The position numbers and the translations under genes are program-made. This document shows positions 1 to 6,664 of a stretch of DNA of 23,136 nucleotides, one piece after another (position 1 is the stretch's first letter; the number at the start of each line of letters is the position of its first letter). This stretch comes from JBEHYA01 sp048498415 (GTDB taxonomy: Bacteria > Pseudomonadota > Alphaproteobacteria > UBA9219 > RGZA01), in contig JBEHYA010000024.1 in NCBI GenBank assembly GCA_048498415.1, forward strand, positions 1 to 23,136, given 5' to 3'. The notes under the pieces were generated by a model. It did no database searches. It had not been told where the DNA came from and saw only the letters and a program-made list of their open reading frames with translations.

Positions 1-24
1 TTTCCTTAGTTCCATCCAAAACCA

Positions 25-57
25 AACTGGATCCCCGCCTGCGCGGGGATGCCTGTA
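25..57. repeat. paired-hairpin repeat, right half of a pair cut by the window edge
   Basis: The core at 31-50 is an 8-bp perfect stem (atccccgc / gcggggat) with a 4-base loop ctgc, flanked by aaactgg and gcctg. The bases before it (tttcctt...catccaa) resemble the spacer of the complete pair behind nrdB, so the partner hairpin probably lies just left of position 1. The window therefore probably starts just after the end of another gene. Confidence 0.85.
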
Positions 58-340
58 TGGGGTTGTATTGCCCTACAAAAAAGGCGCCCCACGGATTCCC
101 TGCGCCAATAAAAGGGAGTCTTTTGAAAAAGCGTTTTGAATCAGCGGCCACATCTCGGTGTGCCAAACGCAAGCGCATTTGGGGCGCCGATTTACTTTTT
201 TTGCTTGCCGCTTTCGAGATTCGAAAAAGTAATATAATCTCAATTGTTGCGACCCGCCTTTTTTCGAACAAAATCAAAATCGTTTTCCGGAAATCTTTAT
301 CATTTCCTTATGCGAAACGGTGTGTTGCCCTCGCTACATT
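58..340. other. non-coding stretch upstream of the nrd promoter region
   Basis: About 280 bases hold no convincing gene. An open frame crosses it but starts inside the repeat, has no ribosome binding site and reads as low-similarity, basic, Cys-scattered sequence. The base composition is AT-rich between about 195 and 310. A perfect TATAAT hexamer lies at 233-238 with CTTTCG at 211-216 (16-bp spacing), so a distal promoter reading right is possible. No tRNA-like cloverleaf was seen. Confidence 0.5.
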
Positions 341-344
341 CTAC

Positions 345-372
345 GTGACAACCCACAAAGGGTTGGTATCAT
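345..372 (+). promoter_or_regulatory. candidate nrdA promoter
   Basis: GTGACA at 345-350 and TATCAT at 367-372 are separated by 16 bp and could be the -35 and -10 hexamers of the nrdA transcript. Both are imperfect matches to a housekeeping sigma consensus. The position fits because the symmetrical elements at 384-398 and 424-443 would then overlap the start site and early leader, where a repressor could act. This is inferred from pattern alone. Confidence 0.35.
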
Positions 373-383
373 CCGTTCCTTCC

Positions 384-398
384 ACCACAAGATGTGGT
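384..398. promoter_or_regulatory. perfect 15-bp dyad upstream of nrdA, candidate operator
   Basis: The sequence ACCACA-AGA-TGTGGT has perfect 6-bp arms around a 3-base centre. NrdR is the usual repressor of ribonucleotide reductase genes and binds 16-bp boxes of the ACAC...GTGT type upstream of nrd genes. This dyad resembles such a box but has odd symmetry, so the assignment to NrdR is tentative. A related half site (cacacaac) begins about 31 bp downstream, roughly the spacing at which NrdR boxes occur in tandem. Confidence 0.4.
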
Positions 399-423
399 AT
401 ACATAATTTCATTCACACACAAC

Positions 424-443
424 TTATCCACATATGGGGATAA
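424..443. promoter_or_regulatory. DnaA box inside a 20-bp near-palindrome
   Basis: A perfect DnaA box TTATCCACA reads right at 424-432. On the other strand, 443-435 reads TTATCCCCA, one base from the same box. Together they form a near-perfect palindrome centred on CATATG. In Escherichia coli, DnaA binds upstream of nrdAB and modulates it, so DnaA control of this nrd block is a reasonable inference. The box count is too low, and the genes are wrong, for a replication origin. Confidence 0.55.
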
Positions 444-451
444 CGCAAAAA

Positions 452-571
452 ATGTCCGATTTAGCCAAAACTCTCCGCATAAAGGCCTGTGTAAAACACA
501 GTGCATGCTTTGGCGGCGAGAAGGCGAATCAGACGCCGCAGACCCCGGAAATGGTGTGGGAATACCAATAA
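452..571 (+). CDS. possible 39-codon small ORF in the nrdA leader
   Basis: An ATG at 452 opens 39 codons ending in TAA at 569-571, reading MSDLAKTLRIKACVKH... to ...MVWEYQ. A GGGGA at 436-440 lies 11 bases upstream. The second half has GC-rich third positions like the neighbouring genes. It is in the same reading frame as nrdA, separated by this TAA and a TAG at 632-634. It could be a leader peptide, a detached remnant of the NrdA N-terminus, or chance. No known family is recognised. Confidence 0.25.
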   Translation: MSDLAKTLRIKACVKHSACFGGEKANQTPQTPEMVWEYQ

Positions 572-608
572 AAACAAGGGTTTTCCGGCTTCGGGAAGAG
601 CCGGGAGA
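486..608 (+). promoter_or_regulatory. structured leader of nrdA, three hairpins
   Basis: Three stems can be drawn between the promoter region and nrdA. They are 487-492 with 496-501 (ctgtgt/acacag, 3-base loop), 513-518 with 534-539 (gcggcg/cgccgc), and 581-590 with 599-608 (ccggct/agccgg core, extended by A-U and G-U pairs). No U-tract follows the last stem, so it is not a typical intrinsic terminator. The consensus boxes of the adenosylcobalamin riboswitch were looked for and not seen. A cis-regulatory RNA or attenuation device is possible but unproven. Confidence 0.3.
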
Positions 609-655
609 CTTCAAAAACGTTGCTTTTGCGCTAGATAATCAAGGGGAATGCAGAA

Positions 656-2548
656 ATGTTCGATATCGTCCAGGTAGAAGAAGGCCAGAAAGTCATTATT
701 GATCGCTCGCGGAATTCACGTTTGACCGCGTTTGGTATGGCCACGCTTGAAGATCGCTACCTGCTGACCGGCGAAGACCCGCAAGACATGTTCGCCCGCG
801 TTTCCATGCAGTATGCCGACGATACCGCCCATGCCCAGCGTATGTATGATTATATCAGCAATCTGTGGTTCATGCCCGCCACCCCTGTTCTTAGCAATGG
901 CGGTACGGAACGTGGGCTTCCGGTTTCCTGCTTCCTCAATGAAGCCGGCGACAGCCTGGATGGCATTCTGAATTTGTGGAACGAGAACGTGTGGCTGGCA
1001 TCCAACGGCGGCGGCATCGGTTCCTACTGGGGCAACCTGCGTTCGATTGGCGAACGCGTGAAGGGCGGCGGCAAGACCAGCGGCATCATGCCGTTCATCA
1101 AGGTCATGGATTCCCTCACCCTCGCGATTTCACAAGGCAGCCTGCGCCGCGGTTCGGCGGCCACCTATCTGCCGGTCAGCCATCCGGAAATTGAAGAATT
1201 CATCGAAATGCGCCGCCCCACGGGTGGTGATTCAAATCGCAAGTCGCTGAACCTGCATCATGGTGTGGTTATTCCCGATAGCTTCATGCGCGCGGTGGAA
1301 GCCAATGAAGAATGGGCGCTGACCAGCCCCAAAGATAACAGCGTGGTGCGCCGTGTTTCCGCGCGCGGCCTGTGGATCCGCATTCTGACCGCCCGCATTG
1401 AAACGGGCGAGCCGTATATTCTGTTCATCGATCATGTGAACCGCGCGATCCCTGAGCATCACAAGCTGGCGGGTTTGAACGTGAAGATGTCGAACCTGTG
1501 CAGCGAAATCACGCTCCCCACCGGGCCGGATCGTTTTGGCGAAGACCGCACGGCGGTGTGCTGCCTTTCTTCCCTCAATCTCGAATACTTCCTGGAATGG
1601 CAGGAGCATCCGACCTTTGTGACGGATTGCCTGCGCTTCCTGGATAACGTGCTGCAGGATTTCATTGAAAAGGCCCCCGCCCATATGCGCCGCGCGACGT
1701 ACTCCGCGATGCGTGAACGTTCAGTTGGTTTGGGCGTCATGGGTTTCCATTCGTTTTTACAGGCGCAGAACGTGCCGTGGGAAAGCGTGATGGCGAAAGT
1801 CTGGAACAAGCGTATGTTCAGCCACATCAAGCGCCAGGCCGATAGCGCCTCGCAGATGCTGGCGGAAATGAAGGGCCCCTGCCCCGATGCCAAGGATTAC
1901 GGCATCAACGAACGCTTCTCGAACAAGATGGCGATTGCGCCGACGGCCTCCATCTCCATCATCTGCGGCGGCGCCAGCCCCGGCATTGAGCCGATTGTTG
2001 GTAATTCCTACACACACAAAACGCTGTCGGGTTCTTTTGCCGTGCGCAACAAGCATCTGGAAGCTTTGCTGGAAAGCCACGGCAAGAACGATGAAGAAAC
2101 CTGGACAAGCATCACCACGCATGAAGGTTCGGTGCAGCATCTGGAGTTCCTGTCGGAACATGAAAAGATGGTCTTCCGCACCGCGTTTGAAATCGACCAG
2201 CGCTGGGTGATTGACCTCGCCGCGGATCGCACGCCGTTCATTTGCCAGGCGCAGAGCCTCAACGTGTTCCTGCCGGCCAATGTGCATAAGCGCGACCTGC
2301 ATCAAATTCACTTCCAGGCATGGAAGAAGGGCGTGAAGAGCATGTATTACTGCCGCTCGCGCTCGGTGCAACGCGCGGAAAATGTGGAAACCGCCAAGAC
2401 CGCTTTTAACCAAGCCGGCAAGGTTCCCGCCAATGACGAGCCGCGTTTACCAATGGGTTTAGGCCTTGCGGTAGCCAGCGCTGCCGCAGCCGTTACGCAG
2501 CCGGCCGAGGAAAGTAATAAATATGAGGAATGCCTGGCCTGCCAATGA
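656..2548 (+). CDS. nrdA: ribonucleoside-diphosphate reductase, class I large (alpha) subunit
   Basis: This subunit reduces ribonucleoside diphosphates to deoxyribonucleotides in the cytosol together with NrdB, encoded 1 kb downstream. The 630-residue protein carries the family's catalytic residues. They are redox cysteines C92 (PVSCFL) and C302 (AVCCLSSLN), the N280-x-C282-x-E284 active-site triad (SNLCSEI), the phosphate-binding PTAS at 429-432, the radical-transfer tyrosine pair Y564-Y565 (MYYCRS) and the C-terminal CxxC pair C626/C629 (ECLACQ) behind a flexible Ala-rich linker. No N-terminal ATP-cone is present, so the usual overall-activity allosteric site seems to be missing from the annotated protein. 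The ATG at 656 has AGGGGA 8 bases upstream. Control through the DnaA box and dyad upstream is likely. Confidence 0.96.
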   Translation: MFDIVQVEEGQKVIIDRSRNSRLTAFGMATLEDRYLLTGEDPQDMFARVSMQYADDTAHAQRMYDYISNLWFMPATPVLSNGGTERGLPVSCFLNEAGDSLDGILNLWNENVWLASNGGGIGSYWGNLRSIGERVKGGGKTSGIMPFIKVMDSLTLAISQGSLRRGSAATYLPVSHPEIEEFIEMRRPTGGDSNRKSLNLHHGVVIPDSFMRAVEANEEWALTSPKDNSVVRRVSARGLWIRILTARIETGEPYILFIDHVNRAIPEHHKLAGLNVKMSNLCSEITLPTGPDRFGEDRTAVCCLSSLNLEYFLEWQEHPTFVTDCLRFLDNVLQDFIEKAPAHMRRATYSAMRERSVGLGVMGFHSFLQAQNVPWESVMAKVWNKRMFSHIKRQADSASQMLAEMKGPCPDAKDYGINERFSNKMAIAPTASISIICGGASPGIEPIVGNSYTHKTLSGSFAVRNKHLEALLESHGKNDEETWTSITTHEGSVQHLEFLSEHEKMVFRTAFEIDQRWVIDLAADRTPFICQAQSLNVFLPANVHKRDLHQIHFQAWKKGVKSMYYCRSRSVQRAENVETAKTAFNQAGKVPANDEPRLPMGLGLAVASAAAAVTQPAEESNKYEECLACQ

Positions 2549-2562
2549 TATAACGGTGTGAC

Positions 2563-2605
2563 GTGACAGGGGACGCAAATTTTAATATATTGGCGTCCCG
2601 GTCAC
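2563..2605 (+). promoter_or_regulatory. stem-loop just downstream of nrdA
   Basis: Arms GTGAC (2563-2567) and GGGACGC (2570-2576) pair with GCGTCCC (2593-2599) and GTCAC (2601-2605), leaving a small internal bulge and an AT-rich 16-base loop. It begins 15 bases after the nrdA stop. There is no U-tract after it, so it may stabilise or process the mRNA, or lower expression of the following genes relative to nrdA, rather than terminate fully. It is unrelated in sequence to the 8+4+8 repeat family. Confidence 0.5.
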
Positions 2606-2627
2606 GAACCACTTAGTTGAGCGTTAA

Positions 2628-2936
2628 ATGAACCTTCTGCCTTTCACCCCAGACACGATGCGCGGTTTCAAACAGGAAATCGTTGTCGATACGCCCGCAT
2701 TACTGCGCGCTGCCGTTGGCAAGCAGATGGTTGAAAAGCTGCCCGAACTGGTGAGCAAGAGCGAAGAGCTGTCGTACCTTGATGCGTATGAAGCCCTTAA
2801 ATCATTCCGCGATGCCACGCAGGCGAGCAAAGATTTGTTCTCGGATGTCGAAAAAGAAATGGCCGCCGAGGTTGAAGTGGAATGGTGCCTGGATATTCTG
2901 GGCCGCCTCTCCCGCGCCGGTAAGCTGGACGACTAA
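2628..2936 (+). CDS. hypothetical protein between nrdA and nrdB
   Basis: This 102-residue protein is not recognised as a member of any family. It is acidic, mostly helical in composition, and has no membrane segment, signal peptide or cysteine motif (a single Cys near residue 87). It sits 79 bp after nrdA on the same strand, and its codon use matches the neighbours, so it is probably real and co-transcribed with the nrd block. No strong ribosome binding site precedes the ATG. A role in nucleotide-reductase function or control is suggested only by position. A fast-evolving lineage-specific gene is equally possible. Confidence 0.7.
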   Translation: MNLLPFTPDTMRGFKQEIVVDTPALLRAAVGKQMVEKLPELVSKSEELSYLDAYEALKSFRDATQASKDLFSDVEKEMAAEVEVEWCLDILGRLSRAGKLDD

Positions 2937-2993
2937 TTTTTAAAACCGATTTTTGATTTTATTTTTTACTGAATTTTTTCAGAGCGGATAAAT
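2937..2993. other. T-rich gap between two hypothetical genes
   Basis: This 57-base gap is strongly T-rich on the plus strand, with repeated runs such as gattttattttttact, in contrast to the GC-rich genes around it. No hairpin precedes the T-runs closely enough for an intrinsic terminator. It could be an unstructured translation-enhancing leader for the next gene, whose own Shine-Dalgarno match (gagcgg) is poor. A weak promoter is also possible. Confidence 0.4.
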
Positions 2994-3425
2994 ATGGCTG
3001 AGCCATTAGATTTTTCAAAGCAGGCTTTCGTGCCGCTGGTAATCGTAAGCGACTCTGTAATGATGGCGGAGATGATCAGTGGTAAACGTTCGCGGCTGCA
3101 ATCCAGCACGCCTGGCGCAAAGGCACCCCCGCAAGAAGAACGCCTGATTTATGCGGACGAGCCCTATCTTATTCTTTTACAAAAGGGCAATGCCAAGCCG
3201 GGCAAACCGGCGCGTTATGCGATTGCCTGCGTGTATAAAGCAAAGATGGTCTATGAGGGCGTGCATCGCAACCGCCGCTATCCCATTGACCGCGAAAAAG
3301 TAAGAGTCTTAGTACCCGATTTTATTGCCGTAACACTGGAAACCAAGGCTGATCGTCTTGAAATGGTGCGGCGAAAAATAGCTGAAATGCCTAGCGCATT
3401 CACGGGACCAGCAGCGGCGCCATAA
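2994..3425 (+). CDS. hypothetical protein between nrdA and nrdB
   Basis: This 143-residue protein is of unrecognised family. A predicted mixed alpha/beta core runs from about residue 12 to 130, with a basic Pro-rich segment at 30-50 (GKRSRLQSSTPGAKAPPQEE) and an Ala/Pro tail. The stretch YADEPYLILLQKG...YAIACVYKAKMVYEG reads like two beta strands followed by a basic loop (HRNRRYPIDREKVR). No signal peptide or membrane helix is seen. It lies in the nrdA-nrdB interval on the same strand, so it is probably part of the same transcription unit. Function cannot be assigned from sequence. Confidence 0.7.
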   Translation: MAEPLDFSKQAFVPLVIVSDSVMMAEMISGKRSRLQSSTPGAKAPPQEERLIYADEPYLILLQKGNAKPGKPARYAIACVYKAKMVYEGVHRNRRYPIDREKVRVLVPDFIAVTLETKADRLEMVRRKIAEMPSAFTGPAAAP

Positions 3426-3447
3426 TTCAATCAGCTATGCGCCAAAC

Positions 3448-3466
3448 GTAAGCATTTCAGGCTTAC
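3448..3466 (+). promoter_or_regulatory. small hairpin upstream of nrdB
   Basis: GTAAGC (3448-3453) pairs with GCTTAC (3461-3466) around a 7-base loop, followed by TTTC. It lies in the 116-bp gap before nrdB. It is short and could be a weak attenuator or chance. The rest of the gap holds a TTGACC at 3515-3520, too close to the nrdB start for a promoter driving it, and an AAGG ribosome binding site at 3531-3534. Confidence 0.25.
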
Positions 3467-3541
3467 TTTCATCCTTCGATTCAGTGGCCCGGTCTGGTAC
3501 TTTTGGTACCCACATTGACCTTCTGATTCTAAGGCCCTGCC

Positions 3542-4504
3542 ATGTCAAATCTTCTCACTGCCAATCCCGTCTACAAGCCGTTCCGTTACCCGTGGGCGTA
3601 TGAAGCCTGGCAGAAGCAGCAGCAGATTCACTGGCTGCCGGAAGAAGTGCCGCTGGCGGATGACGTGAAGGACTGGCACAAAAAACTCACCCCCGGCGAA
3701 CAGCATCTGCTCACGCAGATTTTCCGTTTCTTCACGCAGGCCGACGTGGAAGTGAACAACTGCTACATGCGCCACTACAGCCGCATCTTTAAGCCCACCG
3801 AAGTGTGCATGATGCTGGCGGCGTTCTCGAATATGGAAACCATTCATATCGCCGCCTACTCGCACCTTCTCGATACGATTGGTATGCCCGAAGTCGAATA
3901 TTCCGCATTTCTGAAATACAAGGAAATGAAGGATAAGTATGACTACATGCAGGGCTTTAATGTGAACGACAAAACCAACATTGCCCTGACCATGGCGGTG
4001 TTTGGCGCGTTCACGGAAGGCCTGCAATTATTCGCGTCTTTCGCCATTCTCATGAACTTCCCGCGCTTCAACAAGATGAAGGGCATGGGCCAGATCGTGA
4101 CGTGGTCGGTGCGCGATGAGACGCTGCATTGCCAGTCGGTCATTCGCCTGTTCCGCACCTTCGTGGAAGAAAACCCGGAAGTGTGGATGGAAGATTTCCA
4201 GAAGGAAGTCATCAAGGCCTGCAACACGATTGTGGAACATGAAGACGCGTTCATTGACCTGGCCTTCGAAATGGGCTCGGTCGAAGGCCTCACCGCCAAG
4301 GAAGTCAAAGATTACATCCGCTACATCGCCGACCGGCGTTTGACGCAGCTGGGGTTGCAGCCGATGTACCGCGTGGAAAAAAATCCGCTGCCGTGGATGG
4401 ATGAAATGCTGAACGGCATGGAACACGCCAACTTCTTCGAAGCCCGCGCGACCGAATATTCCAAAGCCGCCACGCAGGGTAATTGGGAAGAAGCGTTCGA
4501 TTAA
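3542..4504 (+). CDS. nrdB: ribonucleoside-diphosphate reductase, class I small (beta) subunit
   Basis: This subunit houses the di-metal centre and tyrosyl radical that start catalysis in NrdA. At 320 residues it is slightly short for the family but complete. The ligands are visible: D68, E99 and H102 (NMETIH), E159 (TEGLQL), E193 and H196 (RDETLH). The radical tyrosine is Y106, seven residues after E99, so this appears to be a tyrosyl-radical enzyme rather than a Phe-substituted class Ic form. The acidic C-terminus (NWEEAFD) should dock on NrdA. AAGG at 3531-3534 precedes the ATG by 7 bases. It lies on the same strand as nrdA but is separated from it by two unknown genes. Confidence 0.95.
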   Translation: MSNLLTANPVYKPFRYPWAYEAWQKQQQIHWLPEEVPLADDVKDWHKKLTPGEQHLLTQIFRFFTQADVEVNNCYMRHYSRIFKPTEVCMMLAAFSNMETIHIAAYSHLLDTIGMPEVEYSAFLKYKEMKDKYDYMQGFNVNDKTNIALTMAVFGAFTEGLQLFASFAILMNFPRFNKMKGMGQIVTWSVRDETLHCQSVIRLFRTFVEENPEVWMEDFQKEVIKACNTIVEHEDAFIDLAFEMGSVEGLTAKEVKDYIRYIADRRLTQLGLQPMYRVEKNPLPWMDEMLNGMEHANFFEARATEYSKAATQGNWEEAFD

Positions 4505-4519
4505 TTAAGCTCAATCCAT

Positions 4520-4607
4520 CAGGCATCCCCGCGCAGGCGGGGATCCAGTTTCCTTTTATTTTTCATCCAATAACCACACTGGATCCCCGCCTGCGCGGGG
4601 ATGCCTG
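4520..4607. repeat. paired-hairpin repeat downstream of nrdB
   Basis: Two inverted hairpin units lie at 4525-4544 and 4583-4602. Each has the stem atccccgc/gcggggat with loop gcag or its complement ctgc. The flanks are inverted too (caggc...ccagtt and actgg...gcctg), so the whole 88 bp can fold as one large imperfect hairpin. It starts 16 bases after the nrdB stop. It may act as a bidirectional transcription barrier or mRNA 3'-end protector. No U-tract is present. Confidence 0.85.
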
Positions 4608-4690
4608 AGAGAGTTTGGTATAGCCGACTCACTTTTCACGCTGTAACCGCTGAATTAAACTTACTAATTCACACCTTTTTGAGTTCACGC

Positions 4691-5401
4691 ATGTTTGCCA
4701 ATTTTTTCTCTCCTGACCACCAGACCATCATCATCCATATGGTGCTTGCCCTCATGGCGGGCGGCGTGATTGGGCTGGAGCGCAGCTACCATGGCCGCGC
4801 AGCGGGGTTCCGCACGCACACGCTGGTTTGTCTCGCCTCCTCCATGCTGATGGCGGTGCCGCTGTTCCAGGCTGACTGGCTGGGAGCGACCACCGCGATC
4901 CCCGAAGCTTTCAAGACCGACCCCACGCGCATGGCGCAGGGCATCATGACCGGCATCGGTTTTCTGGGCGCCGGCGTCATTTATAAAGAAGGTGTGAGCA
5001 TTCGCGGGCTGACAACGGCTGCGAGCATCTGGATCACGGCGGCGGTGGGCATCATGATTGGCACGGGGCTTTATTTCCCGGCGCTGCTGGGCGCGGCGCT
5101 CACCTTTGGCGTGCTCTCCTCGTTCAGTTTTGTCGAACGCAACATGACCAAGAATTTCTATGTGCGCTGCCAGATCATGTTCAACCGCGCCGAACGCATG
5201 GATGAGCAGGAACTCAGTGATTATCTGGGCACACACGGCTTCAAGGTGGGCGGCATGAGCTACCATGCGGTTGGCAACAGCATGTTCGAATACCGCATGG
5301 TCATTAAAACCCGCGATGAACAGGCCACCGAGAAGCTCGCGCATCATTTAAGCGAAAACAAGCGTATCGCTGAATTCAGCCTGATGCCGTCTGGCGATTG
5401 A
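4691..5401 (+). CDS. MgtC/SapB family inner-membrane protein
   Basis: The protein is 236 residues from the ATG at 4691. An in-frame ATG at 4601 lies inside the upstream repeat and is rejected as start. The N-terminal two-thirds is the MgtC membrane domain, with helices around residues 12-28, 42-56, 82-100 and 112-145. The family's conserved stretches GLERS, AGFRTHTLVCLASSM, GIGFLGAGVI and IRGLTTAASIW are all present. The C-terminal 80 residues form a soluble ACT-like domain, as in longer MgtC proteins. MgtC-type proteins are linked to magnesium stress and, in pathogens, to inhibition of the membrane ATP synthase. The transported ion, if any, is unknown here. The next gene starts 3 bases after its stop. 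Confidence 0.88.
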   Translation: MFANFFSPDHQTIIIHMVLALMAGGVIGLERSYHGRAAGFRTHTLVCLASSMLMAVPLFQADWLGATTAIPEAFKTDPTRMAQGIMTGIGFLGAGVIYKEGVSIRGLTTAASIWITAAVGIMIGTGLYFPALLGAALTFGVLSSFSFVERNMTKNFYVRCQIMFNRAERMDEQELSDYLGTHGFKVGGMSYHAVGNSMFEYRMVIKTRDEQATEKLAHHLSENKRIAEFSLMPSGD

Positions 5402-5404
5402 CGC

Positions 5405-5899
5405 ATGTCGCCGGTTATTACTCTTGTTGGGCTGACCGGTTTCTTTCGCCTCGCCGAAATTGTGTATGGCGAGATCAACGCCCGAAAAATGCTGGCCAAA
5501 GGGGGCAAGGAATTTAACCCCGGCCAGCGCGTGCCGGTTTTTATTCTGTATGCCGCTTGGCTTGCCGCGCTTTTGGTGGTGGTGCCGTGGGATGCGCCGC
5601 CCAACATGGTTTTCATCGCGCTGTTTTGCGCCGCCACGGTTTTGCGCTGGTGGGCGATTTATTATCTCAAGGAATTCTGGACGACCCGTATTATCGTGCG
5701 GCCTTTTTCGTTCAAGGTAACCGGGGGGCCGTATGCGTTTTTGCGGCATCCCATCTATATTGCCCTCATCAGCGAGATCATGGCGCTGTCGCTGGCGTTC
5801 GATCAGGTCGTGCTGGCGATTGTCGCCGGCGTCGGCATGATTTTATGGCTCTATTTCCGCATCAAGGCGGAAAACCGCGCACTTCAAATGATGCTTTAA
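5405..5899 (+). CDS. isoprenylcysteine carboxyl methyltransferase (ICMT)-like membrane protein
   Basis: This 164-residue integral membrane protein has about four hydrophobic segments (near 1-15, 45-60, 68-88 and 118-145). The ICMT/phospholipid methyltransferase signature lies at about residues 105-122 (VTGGPYAFLRHPIY), and the trailing RIKAENRAL matches the RxxxEE-type SAM-binding end of the family. It should transfer a methyl group from SAM to a lipid-like or membrane substrate; the true substrate in bacteria is mostly unknown. The start lies 3 bases after the mgtC-like stop, so the two are co-transcribed and probably translationally coupled. A paired-hairpin repeat follows the stop. Confidence 0.82.
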   Translation: MSPVITLVGLTGFFRLAEIVYGEINARKMLAKGGKEFNPGQRVPVFILYAAWLAALLVVVPWDAPPNMVFIALFCAATVLRWWAIYYLKEFWTTRIIVRPFSFKVTGGPYAFLRHPIYIALISEIMALSLAFDQVVLAIVAGVGMILWLYFRIKAENRALQMML

Positions 5900-5913
5900 A
5901 ATAAGTAGTGCGC

Positions 5914-5981
5914 GCCCTGGCGAAAGCCGGGGCCCAGTTTGGCTATGGGAGAGAAAACTGGATACCAGCTTTCGCTGGTAT
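5914..5981. repeat. paired-hairpin repeat downstream of the ICMT-like gene
   Basis: Unit one, 5914-5933, is gccctggc-gaaa-gccggggc, with one G-U pair in an 8-bp stem. Unit two, 5962-5981, is ataccagc-tttc-gctggtat, a perfect 8-bp stem. The inner flanks are cagttt and aaactgg, as at the nrdB and tyrS loci. The pair starts 15 bases after the stop codon at 5899. The region 5982-6055 beyond it holds a possible weak promoter for the cyclophilin (TTGCGA at 6001-6006, TAATAC at 6026-6031, spacing 19). Confidence 0.85.
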
Positions 5982-6055
5982 GTCCGTGTAAGATTGCATC
6001 TTGCGATTCTTTACAACTGGGGGCCTAATACAGCTCAATTGCTTATGAGGAAATC

Positions 6056-6655
6056 ATGAAATTCGTTCGTTATGTTCTGTTGCTTCTCATGCTGGTGCCC
6101 TCGATCGCATGTGCGCAGGGCCTTCTGATTGACTCTCAAACCGCCAAGAAAGAAAACACCATGGCCGCTACCGTCAAAGACCCCGCCAACACCGTTGTTC
6201 TCGACCTCGATTACGGCCGCGTGCTCATTCAGCTGCGCCCCGATCTCGCGCCCAAAACCGTGGCGCGTTTCAAGGAACTGGTGAAACAGCATTTTTATGA
6301 CGGCCTCAGCTTCCACCGCGTGATCGATGGGTTCATGGCCCAGACGGGCGACCCGCGCGGCGACGGTACGGGTGGCAGCGGGCAGAAGCAGCCGGCCGAA
6401 TTTTCAGGCGAGCATCACGTGCGCGGCACGGTTTCCATGGCGCGCGCGGCCAACCCGGATAGCGCCGACAGCCAGTTCTTCATCTGCTTTGCCCCGGCGC
6501 CGTTTTTAGACGGTGAATACACCGTCTTTGGCGAAGTCATTCAGGGCATGGAATTCGTGGACAAGATCAAGAAAGGCGTGCGCGCGAATAACGGCGCCGT
6601 CGATCGCCCGGATAAAATCGTGAAGATGCAGATGATTGCGGATGTGAAGGAATAA
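6056..6655 (+). CDS. secreted cyclophilin-type peptidyl-prolyl cis-trans isomerase
   Basis: This enzyme catalyses cis-trans isomerisation of prolyl bonds in folding proteins. The first 20 residues form a signal peptide (basic MKFVRY, hydrophobic LLLLMLVPS, then IACAQG), so it probably works in the periplasm. C19 could alternatively be a lipid-modified cysteine, though the lipobox is poor. The cyclophilin domain runs from about residue 46 to 198. Catalytic residues R88, F93 and Q96 lie in FHRVIDGFMAQTGDP, followed by SADSQFFICF. A second in-frame ATG at 6161 would give a cytosolic form, but TGAGGA at 6045-6050 supports the longer start. Nine bases separate it from the lipoprotein gene downstream. 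Confidence 0.92.
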   Translation: MKFVRYVLLLLMLVPSIACAQGLLIDSQTAKKENTMAATVKDPANTVVLDLDYGRVLIQLRPDLAPKTVARFKELVKQHFYDGLSFHRVIDGFMAQTGDPRGDGTGGSGQKQPAEFSGEHHVRGTVSMARAANPDSADSQFFICFAPAPFLDGEYTVFGEVIQGMEFVDKIKKGVRANNGAVDRPDKIVKMQMIADVKE

Positions 6656-6664
6656 GCGGGCGCT

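Noticed and set aside
57..443. Open reading frame of 128 codons at the left edge
   Set aside because: It starts inside the palindromic repeat, has no ribosome binding site, runs through the candidate promoter and operators, and reads as unlike a natural protein.
424..443. Possible chromosome replication origin
   Set aside because: There is only one DnaA box and one near match, with no cluster of boxes, no clear unwinding element and none of the usual origin neighbours.
486..650. Adenosylcobalamin riboswitch before nrdA
   Set aside because: The conserved cobalamin box sequences are not present, and the enzyme is a metal-dependent class I reductase rather than class II.
394..702. Open frame crossing the nrd leader into nrdA
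   Set aside because: It is out of frame with nrdA, overlaps its start, and lacks a ribosome binding site. The NrdA frame has all the catalytic motifs.
4601..4690. Longer N-terminus for the MgtC-like protein
   Set aside because: That ATG lies in the hairpin repeat, and the added residues are not part of the family. The family-like start is at 4691.
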